In this document: in pieces, positions 53,177-62,266 of the stretch
Layout of the letters: each line of letters starts with the position of its first letter
Position numbering within the stretch: position 1 is the first letter of the stretch
Source: an uncultured Lachnospiraceae bacterium
GTDB taxonomy: Bacteria > Bacillota > Clostridia > Lachnospirales > Lachnospiraceae
DNA length: 64,000 nt
Reading direction: 5' to 3'
NCBI GenBank assembly: GCA_902779445.1
Contig: CACZBM010000023.1
Coordinates: forward strand, 1-64,000
Translations under genes and position numbers: made by a program
The notes under the pieces: generated by a model
What the model was told of the DNA's origin: nothing
Databases searched by the model: none
What the model saw: the letters and a program-made list of their open reading frames with translations, nothing else

Positions 53177-53538
53177 TGGAACAGGAATTCAGAAAAGTTT
53201 CACATCACTCCATTCTTTCAGAGGTAGAAACCCTTCACGAGGAAAGATACCGCCTGATCCAGATATGTGCCACAACGGTTAAAGAGGGATATGAGATCCT
53301 CTATACTTTTGGAAAGGGCTATGATGAGGTGCAGGTAAAGATCCATACGGATCCGGGTGAACATGTTCAGAGTATCAGCCGTATCTTCCCTCCGGCCTGG
53401 TTATATGAAAACGAGATACATGACCTTCATGGAATAGAGATTGACGGTATTACCCTTGACTTCAGAGGAGGGTTATACAGGACAAAGGTGAAGGCACCGT
53501 TCTCTCATGAGACTTTAGATAATAAGGAGGGAAAATAA
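53176..53538 (+). CDS. echD: Ech hydrogenase subunit D (NuoC-like)
   Basis: This is a peripheral subunit of 120 residues homologous to the NuoC 30-kDa protein. SISRIFPPAWLYENEIHDLHGIE (about 75-97) matches the conserved NuoC segment (FPxAxWxExExxDxxGI). It has no cofactor ligands. It is coupled on both sides: one-base overlap with echC and zero gap to echE. Confidence 0.92.
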   Translation: MEQEFRKVSHHSILSEVETLHEERYRLIQICATTVKEGYEILYTFGKGYDEVQVKIHTDPGEHVQSISRIFPPAWLYENEIHDLHGIEIDGITLDFRGGLYRTKVKAPFSHETLDNKEGK

Positions 53539-54618
53539 ATGTCATCCAGAAGTGTGATACCCTTCGGACCCCAGCATCCGGTTCTTCCGGAGCCCATTCA
53601 TCTGGATCTTGTGCTGGAGGATGAAAAGGTTGTAGAAGCTGTTCCCTCTATAGGATTTGTGCATAGAGGCCTGGAAAGCCTTGTTACAAAGAAGGATTTC
53701 AAGGAAATGGTTTATGTGGCAGAGAGGATCTGCGGTATATGCTCGTTCGGTCACGGTTTTGGATATTGTGATGCAGTTGAGCACATCATGGATATCCAGG
53801 TGACTGAGAGAGCAAATTATCTAAGGACCATTCTCTTCGAACTCTCCAGAATGCACAGCCATATACTGTGGCTTGGACTTATGGCAGATGCTTTCGGGTT
53901 TGAAAATCTCTTCATGGATACCTGGCGTATCCGTGAGAAGGTTCTTGATATGCTGGAAGCAGCTACCGGTGGAAGAGTTATTTTCTCTATTCTCGATGTT
54001 GGCGGATTGAGAAAAGATATCCCGGACGATATGCTTAAGGGCTTCCTGCCTGTGCTAAAAGACATAGAAAAAGAACTGGCTGTTGATATCCGTACTTTCC
54101 TGAATGACGGCGCAGTTAAGTCCAGACTTTGCGGAGTGGGTGTATTAAGTGCTGAGGAAGTTGAAAACCTCGGATGCTGCGGACCTTTCCTCAGGGGAAG
54201 CGGAGTAAAGAGAGATTCCAGAAAGCTCGGATATGCGGCATACGATGATATCGATTTTGATATCGTCACCAGCACCGATTGCGATACATACGGCCGTACT
54301 TATGTCAGGGCCAATGAGATACTGCAGAGTATCAGGATCATTCGTCAGGCAGTGGAGAAGATCCCTGCAGGTGAGGTAATGGTGCCGGTTAAGGGTTTCC
54401 CGAACGGAGAACACATGACAAGGCTTGAACAGCCAAGAGGTGAGGCTTGCTACTATGTAAAGGCTAACGGGACCAAGTTTCTGGAGAGAATGCGTGTCCG
54501 CACGCCTACCTTTGCTAACATCCCTGCTCTTACACAGACACTTCAGGGCTGTGAGCTTGCAGATGTGCCGATACTCGTAGTTGCCATCGATCCCTGTATC
54601 AGCTGTACCGAGCGCTGA
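53539..54618 (+). CDS. echE: Ech hydrogenase large subunit E (NuoD-like, NiFe site)
   Basis: This is the catalytic subunit of 359 residues. The NiFe ligands are present as C65-G-I-C68 in ERICGICSFGHG and C353-I-S-C356 in DPCISCTER at the extreme C-terminus. Because the protein ends three residues after the last cysteine, there is no C-terminal peptide for a maturation protease to remove, unlike most NiFe hydrogenases. The stop codon overlaps the beginning of a 27-bp tandem array that separates echE from echF. Confidence 0.95.
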   Translation: MSSRSVIPFGPQHPVLPEPIHLDLVLEDEKVVEAVPSIGFVHRGLESLVTKKDFKEMVYVAERICGICSFGHGFGYCDAVEHIMDIQVTERANYLRTILFELSRMHSHILWLGLMADAFGFENLFMDTWRIREKVLDMLEAATGGRVIFSILDVGGLRKDIPDDMLKGFLPVLKDIEKELAVDIRTFLNDGAVKSRLCGVGVLSAEEVENLGCCGPFLRGSGVKRDSRKLGYAAYDDIDFDIVTSTDCDTYGRTYVRANEILQSIRIIRQAVEKIPAGEVMVPVKGFPNGEHMTRLEQPRGEACYYVKANGTKFLERMRVRTPTFANIPALTQTLQGCELADVPILVVAIDPCISCTER

Positions 54619-54763
54619 AGCAGCAGGTGTCATTCTGAGCGATGAAGCAGAGAGTGCCATTCTGAGCGATGAAGCAGAGAGTGCCATTCTGAGCGATGAA
54701 GCAGCAGGTGTCATTCTGAGCGATGAAACAGCAGGTGTCATTCTGAGCGAAGCGAAGAATCTA
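54617..54763 (+). repeat. 27-bp tandem array grown from a family A arm
   Basis: Units of 27 bp (GAAGCAGCAGGTGTCATTCTG plus AGCGAT, with variants) start at 54617, 54644, 54671 and 54698. A final unit from 54725 runs into a complete family A arm ending GCGAAGAATCT. The first unit overlaps the echE stop codon. Confidence 0.9.
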
Positions 54764-54797
54764 ATCATTATACTGCAATTATTTATGAGGTATACCA

Positions 54798-55298
54798 ATG
54801 AGTACTGTTAATTATGTAGGACAGGCACTGAAAAATCTGTTTTCAAAGCCTGCCACCTGTAAATATCCTTTTGAACCCAGGGAATTTCCGGAGCGTACCC
54901 GCGGACATGTTGAAAATGACATGGATAAGTGTGTACTCTGCGGCCTCTGTCAGATGAGATGCCCCACCGGTGCTATTACTGTCGATAAAAAGGAACAGAC
55001 CTGGGCTATAAGGCCTTTTTCCTGTATTCAGTGCAGGAGCTGCGTGGATAACTGCCCGAAAAAGTGTCTTTCCATGGACCGGCAGTATCAGGAGCCGGGT
55101 GAGAGAAAGATAGAGAAGAAATTCGATCTTTCCGACAGCCAGAAGGAAGCTCTTGCCGCACAGGCAAAGGCCGCTGCTGAAAAGGCTGCGGCTGCAAAAG
55201 CAGCAATGGAAGCAAAGAAAAAGGCGGAAGAAGAGGCAGCTGCAAAAGCAGCTGAGGCCGGCGACACTGCAGGAGCAGCAGAAGCTCCTAAGGAGTGA
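54798..55298 (+). CDS. echF: Ech hydrogenase subunit F (NuoI-like polyferredoxin)
   Basis: This subunit of 166 residues carries two 4Fe-4S clusters and passes electrons between ferredoxin and the hydrogenase. Ligands are C45, C48, C51, C55 (CVLCGLCQMRC) and C76, C79, C82, C86 (CIQCRSCVDNC). After residue about 115 comes an unusual tail of about 50 residues almost entirely Ala, Lys and Glu (AKAAAEKAAAAKAAMEAKKK and onward). This tail is not part of the EchF fold and probably forms a charged helix. ATG 54798 has TGAGG upstream. Confidence 0.93.
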   Translation: MSTVNYVGQALKNLFSKPATCKYPFEPREFPERTRGHVENDMDKCVLCGLCQMRCPTGAITVDKKEQTWAIRPFSCIQCRSCVDNCPKKCLSMDRQYQEPGERKIEKKFDLSDSQKEALAAQAKAAAEKAAAAKAAMEAKKKAEEEAAAKAAEAGDTAGAAEAPKE

Positions 55299-55302
55299 CG
55301 TC

Positions 55303-55515
55303 ATGTGCGTGGCGATCCCGGGAAAGGTTATAGAAGTGCATAAGAATACTGCTTCCGTGGATTTCAGCGGGAATATCGTGAAGGCAGATTCGGGTCTCGT
55401 GGATATTATTCCCGGAGACAGGGTTCTAGTCCATGCCGGCTGCATTATTCAGAAGCTTTCAGATGAAGATGCAGACTTCATGGAGGAATTTCTGGAAGAG
55501 ATAAGTGCTTTTTAA
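55303..55515 (+). CDS. hypC: Hydrogenase assembly chaperone HypC
   Basis: This is a small chaperone of 70 residues that, with HypD, carries the Fe(CN)2CO unit to the hydrogenase large subunit. The N-terminal MCVAIPGKV with the essential Cys2 is diagnostic. AAGGAG precedes the ATG by 7 bases. It directly follows echF in the same operon. Confidence 0.95.
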   Translation: MCVAIPGKVIEVHKNTASVDFSGNIVKADSGLVDIIPGDRVLVHAGCIIQKLSDEDADFMEEFLEEISAF

Positions 55516-55525
55516 GGGCTTCTAG

Positions 55526-55644
55526 ATTGAAGCCTTCCCCCTTTGGGGCAAAATGCTCCGGTGGAGCATTTTGAAGCACGCTTTGATGCGCTAAGCGCAT
55601 CAGTGCTCGGTAAGGTGGCAGCACGGAGTGCTGACGGATGAGGG
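55526..55644 (+). repeat. Expanded family B element between hypC and hypD
   Basis: The element begins with AGCCTTCCCCC and ends GGATGAGGG, as in family B, but the middle is expanded by perfect small hairpins: AAAATGCTCC/GGAGCATTTT, GATGCGC/GCGCATC and GCACGGAGTGC. Its final GAGGG is the only Shine-Dalgarno for hypD. Confidence 0.75.
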
Positions 55645-55648
55645 TTAT

Positions 55649-56692
55649 TTGAATAATACAGATATCACAGAGTTTCTAAAATCCTATAACGGTCCGGATG
55701 TCCGGTTAATGGAGATATGCGGCTCACATACGGCTGCCATTGCTTCATCCGGCATCCGGACTCTTTTATCGGATAAGATCCGTATGATATCCGGTCCCGG
55801 CTGTCCGGTATGTGTAACAGTAACCGATTATATCGACAGGCTGCTTGACCTTTCGGAGATCGACGGGAATGTGATCTGCACTTTCGGGGATCTTATGAGG
55901 GTGCCGGGCAGTAACGGTACATTGAGCGATGCCAGAGCAAGAGGGGCGGACATACGGATGTTTTATTCGCCCTTTGATATGCTGGAACCTGCTTCAGAAG
56001 AAAAGGGGCGGAGGTTTATTTTTGCGGCAGTTGGATTCGAGACTACGGCGCCGGTATATGCTTCGCTTTTGTGGAAGGTTATAGAGAGCGGTCTTGATAA
56101 TGTAATGCTTTTAACATCCTTAAAGACAATGCCGGAAGTGGTGAAGAAGATCGGTTCCAAAATGGACGGGTTCCTCCTGCCGGGGCATGTCTGTACTGTT
56201 ACGGGCTATGGACTCTATGAGCCCATTGCTTCAGAGATAAATACCCCTATGGTGGCAGCGGGGTTTGAGCCTGAGAATATAATCCAGGCTGTTTACGCTC
56301 TCGCAAAGCTCCGTGGCAGAGGGATCGTAAAGAATTTCTATCCTGCTGTCGTCACCAGGGAAGGAAATAAAAAGGCAATGGATACCATTGATACCTTTTT
56401 TGAGGCAGGAGATGCAGCCTGGAGAGGCATGGGAGTGATAAAGGGATCCGGGCTGTACTTAAGAGAAGAGTATTCCCGATTTGATGCAGGAAGTACAGGA
56501 TTAACAGGGGACAGGGAAAATACAGGCTGCAGATGCGCTTATGTTATAACCGGCGAAGAAAAGAGCAGTGACTGTCCGCTGTTTAATAAGACCTGCACTC
56601 CGAATACTCCAAAGGGTGCATGCATGGTATCCCGTGAAGGGGCTTGCTTTAACGAATTCATTCATCCTGTAAAGGACAGGGGAGAACGCTGA
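55649..56692 (+). CDS. hypD: Hydrogenase maturation protein HypD
   Basis: This Fe-S protein assembles the Fe(CN)2CO moiety with HypC and HypE. The 347-residue protein has LMEICGSHTAAIASSGIR (C24), GPGCPVCVT (C52, C55), VGFETTAP and a C-terminal cysteine group (CRCAYVITGE, CPLFNKTCTPNTPKGACMVS) for the 4Fe-4S cluster. TTG at 55649 is my choice: the family B GAGGG is 4 bases upstream and homology begins here. A GTG at 55628 lies within the repeat. Confidence 0.92.
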   Translation: MNNTDITEFLKSYNGPDVRLMEICGSHTAAIASSGIRTLLSDKIRMISGPGCPVCVTVTDYIDRLLDLSEIDGNVICTFGDLMRVPGSNGTLSDARARGADIRMFYSPFDMLEPASEEKGRRFIFAAVGFETTAPVYASLLWKVIESGLDNVMLLTSLKTMPEVVKKIGSKMDGFLLPGHVCTVTGYGLYEPIASEINTPMVAAGFEPENIIQAVYALAKLRGRGIVKNFYPAVVTREGNKKAMDTIDTFFEAGDAAWRGMGVIKGSGLYLREEYSRFDAGSTGLTGDRENTGCRCAYVITGEEKSSDCPLFNKTCTPNTPKGACMVSREGACFNEFIHPVKDRGER

Positions 56693-56693
56693 T

Positions 56694-57704
56694 ATGAATA
56701 TTACAATGGCCCACGGAAGCGGCGGAGATGCCACTTCCAAGCTGATAGAAGAAGTATTTAAGACAGAATTCCATAATGAGTATCTAGATAAAATGGAAGA
56801 TTCGTCTGTGGTGCCCGGGAGTTCCAGGCTTTCGATGACAACGGACTCATTTGTGGTGCAGCCACTTTTCTATAACGGGGGTGATATCGGAAGGCTGGCA
56901 GTCTGCGGTACAGTTAACGATATCCTTATGAGCGGAGCGGTACCAAAGTATCTGACGGCGGCATGCGTGCTTGAGGAAGGACTTGATGTGGAAGTCCTGA
57001 AAAGGATAGTCCGCTCCATGTCGGAAACCGCAAAGGAAGCAGGGGTCAGTATCGTGACCGGTGACACCAAGGTCATAGAGCACAGGGGAAATAAGGAATC
57101 AGAACCCGGGATCATCATAAATACCGCGGGTGTTGGATTCCTGGACGGCGATATGAACATGGGAGCTTCCTATATAAAGGAAGGTGATGTAGTGATAATA
57201 TCCGGCAATATCGGTGACCACCATGCTGCCATCATGAAAGAACGCCTGGGTATAGAAAATGACAGGATAATGAGCGACAATGCGCCGTTAAATGAAATGG
57301 TCCGCGGCCTCCTGGATAACGGAGTCAGAGTACATGCGATGAGAGACGTGACCCGGGGAGGACTCGGAACTGTCTTAAATGAATTTGCTTCTGCATCTTC
57401 TAATGACATATATATTATAGAAGAAAAAATTCCGGTCAGTGATTCGGTCAGGGATTTCTGTTCCCTTCTGGGGCTGGATCTCATGTATCTCGGTAATGAA
57501 GGCAAGATGGTATGCTTTGTTGATAATGAGGACGAGGAAAAAGCAGTTGACATAATTCGAAATGCGAAGTACGGCGAGAATGCCGTGGCCATCGGATATG
57601 TGAAGAAAGCAGCGGCTATACCCTGCCTGGTACTGAAAACCTCCATCGGAGGAGAACGGGTGGTGGGCCCGCTTTATGGGGAAGGGCTGCCTAGAATCTG
57701 TTAA
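56694..57704 (+). CDS. hypE: Hydrogenase maturation protein HypE
   Basis: This protein dehydrates a thiocarboxamide on its C-terminal cysteine to the cyanide ligand of the NiFe site. The 336-residue protein has MAHGSGGDATSKLI at the start, the PurM-like core and the terminal PRIC motif with the essential Cys336. It follows hypD by one base. HypA, HypB and HypF, also required, are not in the window. Confidence 0.95.
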   Translation: MNITMAHGSGGDATSKLIEEVFKTEFHNEYLDKMEDSSVVPGSSRLSMTTDSFVVQPLFYNGGDIGRLAVCGTVNDILMSGAVPKYLTAACVLEEGLDVEVLKRIVRSMSETAKEAGVSIVTGDTKVIEHRGNKESEPGIIINTAGVGFLDGDMNMGASYIKEGDVVIISGNIGDHHAAIMKERLGIENDRIMSDNAPLNEMVRGLLDNGVRVHAMRDVTRGGLGTVLNEFASASSNDIYIIEEKIPVSDSVRDFCSLLGLDLMYLGNEGKMVCFVDNEDEEKAVDIIRNAKYGENAVAIGYVKKAAAIPCLVLKTSIGGERVVGPLYGEGLPRIC

Positions 57705-57708
57705 AATA

Positions 57709-57820
57709 ACCCTCATCAGTCGGCTGCGCCGACAGCTTCCCCCAGGGGGGGGGAAGCCTGTGGCCAATTTAAAGGCTTCCCCCTCTGGGGGAAGCTGTCA
57801 CCGCAGGTGACTGATGAGGG
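57709..57820. repeat. Inverted pair of family B repeats
   Basis: A reverse copy (ACCCTCATCAGTCGGCTGCGCC... ending AAGCCT at 57759) and a forward copy (57768-57820, ending CTGATGAGGG) face each other. They form a palindrome of more than 100 bases between hypE and the methyltransferase gene. Confidence 0.85.
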
Positions 57821-57838
57821 TATAACGAGGTAAATTAC

Positions 57839-58732
57839 ATGTGGATAGCAGACAACTGGAAAGACTATGAAGTTCTCGATACCTCCTCCGGCGAAAAACT
57901 GGAACGCTGGGGAGAGTACATTTTAGTACGCCCGGATCCACAGGTGATCTGGAGCACTCCCCATTCCGATCCTGGGTGGAAAAAGAAGAACGGCCACTAC
58001 CACAGAAGCGTGAAAGGCGGAGGAAGCTGGGAATTTTTTGACCTTCCCGAAGAATGGAGTATTCACTACGATCTGAAGACTGCGGGAAAAACCCTCACCT
58101 TCAACCTTAAGCCCTTTTCTTTTAAGCATACGGGACTATTTCCCGAACAGGCTGTAAACTGGGAATGGATGTCATCGAAGATCACGGATGCGTTAAAAAA
58201 AGAGCCTGAAAGGGAGATACGGGTACTGAATCTATTCGCCTATACCGGAGGCGCTACGGTGAGCTGCGCGGCAGCCGGTGCAAAAGTTACCCATGTGGAT
58301 GCGTCTAAAGGAATGGTTGGATGGGCCAAGGAAAACAGTATAGCATCAGGTGTTCCCGGAGACAGGTGCCGCTGGCTTGTGGACGACTGCAAGAAATTTG
58401 TAGAGCGTGAGATCCGCAGGGGAAATAAATATGACGGTATCCTTATGGATCCGCCCTCCTACGGAAGAGGACCTAAGGGAGAGATCTGGAAGATAGAAGA
58501 AAGCATATATCCTTTTATAGAAGAAACAGCTGAGCTTTTAAGCGATGATCCCCTGTTTTTCCTTATAAATTCATATACCACCGGATTACAGCCTGCGGTT
58601 CTCGACTACATGCTGGGAACAGTGATAAAGAATAAAAAGGGTGGGATCACAGAAGCCGGAGAGATAGGGCTACCGGTCAGGAGCACAGGTCTTGTTCTTC
58701 CCTGCGGGGCCACCGGAAGATGGTGGAAATAA
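57839..58732 (+). CDS. Class I SAM-dependent methyltransferase, RlmI-like
   Basis: This 297-residue enzyme is probably an rRNA methyltransferase. Motif I is VLNLFAYTGGATVSCAAAGA (about residues 134-153), VDASKGMVGWAKEN follows, and the catalytic-type ILMDPPSYGRGPKGEIWK (about 201-218) matches RlmI/RlmK-type enzymes. It lacks an N-terminal PUA domain. The ATG follows CGAGG by 8 bases. The target base is not determined. Confidence 0.82.
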   Translation: MWIADNWKDYEVLDTSSGEKLERWGEYILVRPDPQVIWSTPHSDPGWKKKNGHYHRSVKGGGSWEFFDLPEEWSIHYDLKTAGKTLTFNLKPFSFKHTGLFPEQAVNWEWMSSKITDALKKEPEREIRVLNLFAYTGGATVSCAAAGAKVTHVDASKGMVGWAKENSIASGVPGDRCRWLVDDCKKFVEREIRRGNKYDGILMDPPSYGRGPKGEIWKIEESIYPFIEETAELLSDDPLFFLINSYTTGLQPAVLDYMLGTVIKNKKGGITEAGEIGLPVRSTGLVLPCGATGRWWK

Positions 58733-58758
58733 CAGAATAAAAAAATTTAAAAAAACTC

Positions 58759-58787
58759 TTGCATTATGACGGGACTCTATGTATAAT
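58759..58787 (+). promoter_or_regulatory. Promoter of the S10 operon
   Basis: TTGCAT at 58759-58764, a 17-base spacer and TATAAT at 58782-58787, followed by a leader of about 200 bases. Confidence 0.8.
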
Positions 58788-58793
58788 AGCGTT

Positions 58794-58994
58794 TGCTGTG
58801 ACATTGATAGCTATGAAGCGTGAAGTTGCGGTTTATCCGGTATCTCCGTGGAGCGAATGTCAAGTCAAGATACTGACGACAAGTCACTGTAGAATGAGTT
58901 TTGACGTGGGAATTTCAGGACACACCCGGAAACGTGTACAGTCACCGCTTGTCGTGCTTGATCAAAAAGTACGAATAAGGAGGCGACTTTTTTT
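58794..58994 (+). promoter_or_regulatory. S10 operon leader
   Basis: This is a long untranslated leader between the promoter and rpsJ. In many bacteria ribosomal protein L4 regulates this operon through the leader, but I cannot identify that structure by eye. It ends with AAGGAGG before the rpsJ ATG. An open frame across it has no ribosome binding site. Confidence 0.45.
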
Positions 58995-59315
58995 ATGACA
59001 AATCAGCAGGTTATGAGAATCACATTGAAGGCCTACGATCATCAGCTGATCGACGCATCAGCAAAGAAGATCATCGAGACGGTCAAGAAGAACGGCTCAG
59101 AGGTAAGCGGACCCATACCTCTTCCTACAAAGAAGGAAGTAGTTACTATCCTTCGTGCTGTACATAAGTACAAGGATTCCAGAGAGCAGTTCGAGCAGAG
59201 AACCCATAAGAGGCTCATCGACATCATTTCACCCACACAAAAGACTGTCGATGTACTGTCCAGGCTTGAGATGCCCGCAGGTGTCTATATAGACATCAAA
59301 ATGAAGCAGAAGTAA
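58995..59315 (+). CDS. rpsJ: 30S ribosomal protein S10
   Basis: First gene of the S10 operon; 106 residues. [20 protein letters not shown] at the N-terminus and the [16 protein letters not shown] segment are S10 signatures. It is part of the 30S head and also of NusB-dependent antitermination. AAGGAGG precedes the ATG. Confidence 0.98.
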   Translation: MTNQQVMRITLKAYDHQLIDASAKKIIETVKKNGSEVSGPIPLPTKKEVVTILRAVHKYKDSREQFEQRTHKRLIDIISPTQKTVDVLSRLEMPAGVYIDIKMKQK

Positions 59316-59395
59316 TTCAGAATAATGTATGAACATTTTTATGACCGCAGAATGCGGGGCGGCAGAAGGATGTTCCAATGCAGAAAGGTGAAAAA

Positions 59396-60079
59396 ATGAC
59401 AAAGGCTATTTTAGCAAGGAAGATCGGTATGACCCAGATCTTCGACGAGAACGGAGTTGTAACTCCCGTAACAGTTCTCGAAGCAGGTCCCTGCACAGTT
59501 ACTCAGATCAAGACTGAGGAAAATGACGGATACAACGCAGTTCAGGTTGGATTCGGCGACATCAAGGACAAGGTAGTAGAGAAGGACGCAGGCGGCCACA
59601 AGAAGGTTGCACATCCTCACGGAGCTACCAAGGCAATGGCAGGCCACTTCAAGAAGGCCGGCGCAGAGAGCAAGAGGTTTGTCCGTGAGTTCAAGTTCGA
59701 TAACGCAGCTGATTACCAGCTTGCACAGGAGATCAAGGCTGACATTTTCGCAGCAGGAGATTTCGTAGATGCAACAGCTATCAGCAAGGGTAAAGGTTTC
59801 CAGGGCACCATCAAGAGACTGGGACAGCACAGAGGACCCATGAAGCACGGTTCAAAGTTCCATCGTCACCAGGGTTCAAACGGTGCATGTTCAAGCCCCA
59901 GCCGCGTATTCAAGGGTAAGGGAATGCCCGGACACATGGGATCCAAGAAGATCACAGTTCAGCACCTTGAAGTTGTACGTGTAGATGCAGAAAAGAACCT
60001 GCTTCTTGTAAAAGGTGCAGTACCCGGAGCAAAGAAAGCACTCGTAACCATCAAAGAGACAGTTAAGGCAAGTAAATAA
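59396..60079 (+). CDS. rplC: 50S ribosomal protein L3
   Basis: This 227-residue protein of the 50S subunit initiates its assembly near the peptidyl transferase centre. [16 protein letters not shown] at the start and [28 protein letters not shown] in the middle are L3 hallmarks. ATG 59396 with AAAGGTG upstream is preferred to the in-frame ATG at 59378. Confidence 0.97.
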   Translation: MTKAILARKIGMTQIFDENGVVTPVTVLEAGPCTVTQIKTEENDGYNAVQVGFGDIKDKVVEKDAGGHKKVAHPHGATKAMAGHFKKAGAESKRFVREFKFDNAADYQLAQEIKADIFAAGDFVDATAISKGKGFQGTIKRLGQHRGPMKHGSKFHRHQGSNGACSSPSRVFKGKGMPGHMGSKKITVQHLEVVRVDAEKNLLLVKGAVPGAKKALVTIKETVKASK

Positions 60080-60106
60080 TCTTAGAGGAAAGGAGGAAAA
60101 AATATA

Positions 60107-60727
60107 ATGGCTAACGTATCTGTTTACAATATGGAAGGCAAAGAAGTCGGAAAGATCGATCTTTCTGATGAAGTCTTCGGTATAGAGATAAATGAGAACC
60201 TTGTTCACCAGGCAGTTCTTCAGCAGCTTGCTGACAATCGTCAGGGAACACAGAAAGCCAAGACGCGTTCTGAAGTTTCCGGCGGCGGCAGAAAGCCCTG
60301 GAAGCAGAAGGGAACAGGTCATGCGCGCCAGGGATCCACAAGATCACCTCAGTGGACACACGGTGGTATGGTATTCGCTCCCGTTCCGAGAGATTATTCT
60401 TTCAAGATGAATAAGAAGGAAAAGAGGATAGCATTAAAGAGCGCTCTCACAAGCCGTGTACAGGACAATAAGTTCATCGTTCTGGACGAGCTTAAGCTGG
60501 ATGAGATCAAGACAAAGAAGTTTCAGGAGGTGCTTGATGCACTGAAGGTAAATAAGGCGATCGTGATCCTTGACAGCATGGATCAGAATGCGATCCTTTC
60601 CGCAAGGAACATTCCCGATGTCATCACAGCTCAGATCAATACCATCAATACTTATGACATCATGAAATACAACACGGTCATCACGACACGCGCCGCTGTT
60701 CAGAAGCTCGAGGAGGTATACGCATAA
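60107..60727 (+). CDS. rplD: 50S ribosomal protein L4
   Basis: This 206-residue protein lines the exit tunnel and, in enterobacteria, is the repressor of this operon. [20 protein letters not shown] is the L4 tunnel-loop signature. AAAGGAGG precedes the ATG. It overlaps rplW by one base (TAATG). Confidence 0.97.
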   Translation: MANVSVYNMEGKEVGKIDLSDEVFGIEINENLVHQAVLQQLADNRQGTQKAKTRSEVSGGGRKPWKQKGTGHARQGSTRSPQWTHGGMVFAPVPRDYSFKMNKKEKRIALKSALTSRVQDNKFIVLDELKLDEIKTKKFQEVLDALKVNKAIVILDSMDQNAILSARNIPDVITAQINTINTYDIMKYNTVITTRAAVQKLEEVYA

Positions 60728-61026
60728 TGGCTGACATTAAATACTATGACGTTATCCTTAAGCCTGTCGTAACTGAGAAGTCAATGAACGGCCAGGCGGA
60801 TAAGAAATACACATTCCTTGTAAATCCTGAGGCAAATAAGTCCCAGATCGCAGAAGCAGTCGAGAAGATGTTCGACGGAGCTAAGGTTAAGAAGGTAAAT
60901 ACCCTTAACATACAGGGAAAGAGAAAGAGAAGAGGAATGGTAGTCGGAAAGACCGCTAAGCAGAAGAAGGCTATCGTTACCCTTACAGAAGATTCAAAGG
61001 ACATCGAGATATTCACAGGACTTTGA
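60727..61026 (+). CDS. rplW: 50S ribosomal protein L23
   Basis: This 99-residue protein at the tunnel exit is the docking site for trigger factor and [18 protein letters not shown] is the conserved start. It is coupled to rplD. Confidence 0.97.
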   Translation: MADIKYYDVILKPVVTEKSMNGQADKKYTFLVNPEANKSQIAEAVEKMFDGAKVKKVNTLNIQGKRKRRGMVVGKTAKQKKAIVTLTEDSKDIEIFTGL

Positions 61027-61097
61027 TAAAACGTAAAAATGATATAGGCCGCAGGACAGACTATCTGCGGACCTGATAATGATTAAAGGAGATAAAA

Positions 61098-61946
61098 ATG
61101 GGAATCAAAACATATAACCCATATACACCCAGTAGAAGGGCGATGACGGGTTCTGATTTCTCAGAAGTAACAAAGAAGACTCCCGAGAAGAGCCTTGTAG
61201 TAAGACTTCCGAAGGCATCAGGACGTAATAACCAGGGAAAGATCACCGTTCGTCACAGAGGCGGCGGAGCTACCATCAAGTACAGGATCATCGATTTCAA
61301 GAGAAATGACAAAGATGGTATTCCCGCAACAGTAGCAGGAATCGAGTACGATCCCAACAGAACCGCAAACATTGCACTTCTTGTATATGCAGACGGTGAG
61401 AAGAGATACATCCTCGCTCCTGACGGACTGAAGATCGGACACAAGATCGTAAACGGACCCGAAGCAGAAATAAGGATCGGCAACTGCCTTTCTCTTACAG
61501 ATATACCGGTAGGTACAAACGTACACAATATCGAGCTTCGTCCCGGACACGGCGGACAGATGGTTCGTTCAGCAGGAGCAAGTGCACAGCTTATGGCTAA
61601 AGAAGGTAAGTATGCTACACTGAGACTTCCTTCAGGCGAAATGAGAATGGTTCCTATCGAGTGCAGAGCTACCATAGGAACAGTAGGTAACATTGATCAC
61701 AGCCTTATCAATTACGGTAAAGCAGGTCGTATACGTCATATGGGCATCAGGCCCCATGTCCGCGGTTCAGTCATGAACCCCAACGACCACCCGCACGGAG
61801 GTGGTGAGGGACGCGCTCCTATCGGACGCCCCGGCCCCTGCACACCTTGGGGTAAGCCCGCTCTCGGTCTTAAGACCAGAAAGAAGAAGAAGGCTTCCAA
61901 CAAGTTAATCGTAAGAAGAAGAAACGGTAAAGCTCTTAACGTATAA
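61098..61946 (+). CDS. rplB: 50S ribosomal protein L2
   Basis: This 282-residue protein is near the peptidyl transferase centre. [30 protein letters not shown] sequence and the C-terminal [19 protein letters not shown] motif identify it. Confidence 0.98.
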   Translation: MGIKTYNPYTPSRRAMTGSDFSEVTKKTPEKSLVVRLPKASGRNNQGKITVRHRGGGATIKYRIIDFKRNDKDGIPATVAGIEYDPNRTANIALLVYADGEKRYILAPDGLKIGHKIVNGPEAEIRIGNCLSLTDIPVGTNVHNIELRPGHGGQMVRSAGASAQLMAKEGKYATLRLPSGEMRMVPIECRATIGTVGNIDHSLINYGKAGRIRHMGIRPHVRGSVMNPNDHPHGGGEGRAPIGRPGPCTPWGKPALGLKTRKKKKASNKLIVRRRNGKALNV

Positions 61947-61963
61947 AATAAGGAGGATCAATA

Positions 61964-62239
61964 ATGTCACGATCACTTAAAAAGGGACCGTTCGCAGACG
62001 AAAGCCTGCTTAAGAAGGTTGATGCGATGAATAAGGCAGACAGCAAGGACGTAATAAAGACCTGGTCACGCCGTTCCACAATTTTCCCTTCTTTCGTCGG
62101 ACACACAATCGCAGTACATGACGGAAGAAAGCACGTTCCCGTATATATCACAGAAGATATGGTAGGACACAAGCTCGGAGAGTTTGTAGCTACCAGAACC
62201 TATAAAGGACATACAGGCAGCACAACATCAGTAAAGTAA
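61964..62239 (+). CDS. rpsS: 30S ribosomal protein S19
   Basis: This 91-residue protein sits in the 30S head. [19 protein letters not shown] and [23 protein letters not shown] are diagnostic. Confidence 0.98.
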   Translation: MSRSLKKGPFADESLLKKVDAMNKADSKDVIKTWSRRSTIFPSFVGHTIAVHDGRKHVPVYITEDMVGHKLGEFVATRTYKGHTGSTTSVK

Positions 62240-62266
62240 GGATAATCTGAAAGGAGGTTTAATCCA

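Noticed and set aside
54617..54763. Possible CRISPR array
   Set aside because: Contiguous 27-bp units without unique spacers; derived from family A repeat sequence.
54581..54811. Open frame of 76 codons between echE and echF
   Set aside because: It is the translation of the 27-bp tandem array overlapping both neighbours in another frame.
58759..58998. Small open frame in the S10 leader
   Set aside because: Its start codon lies inside the -35 box of the promoter and it has no ribosome binding site.
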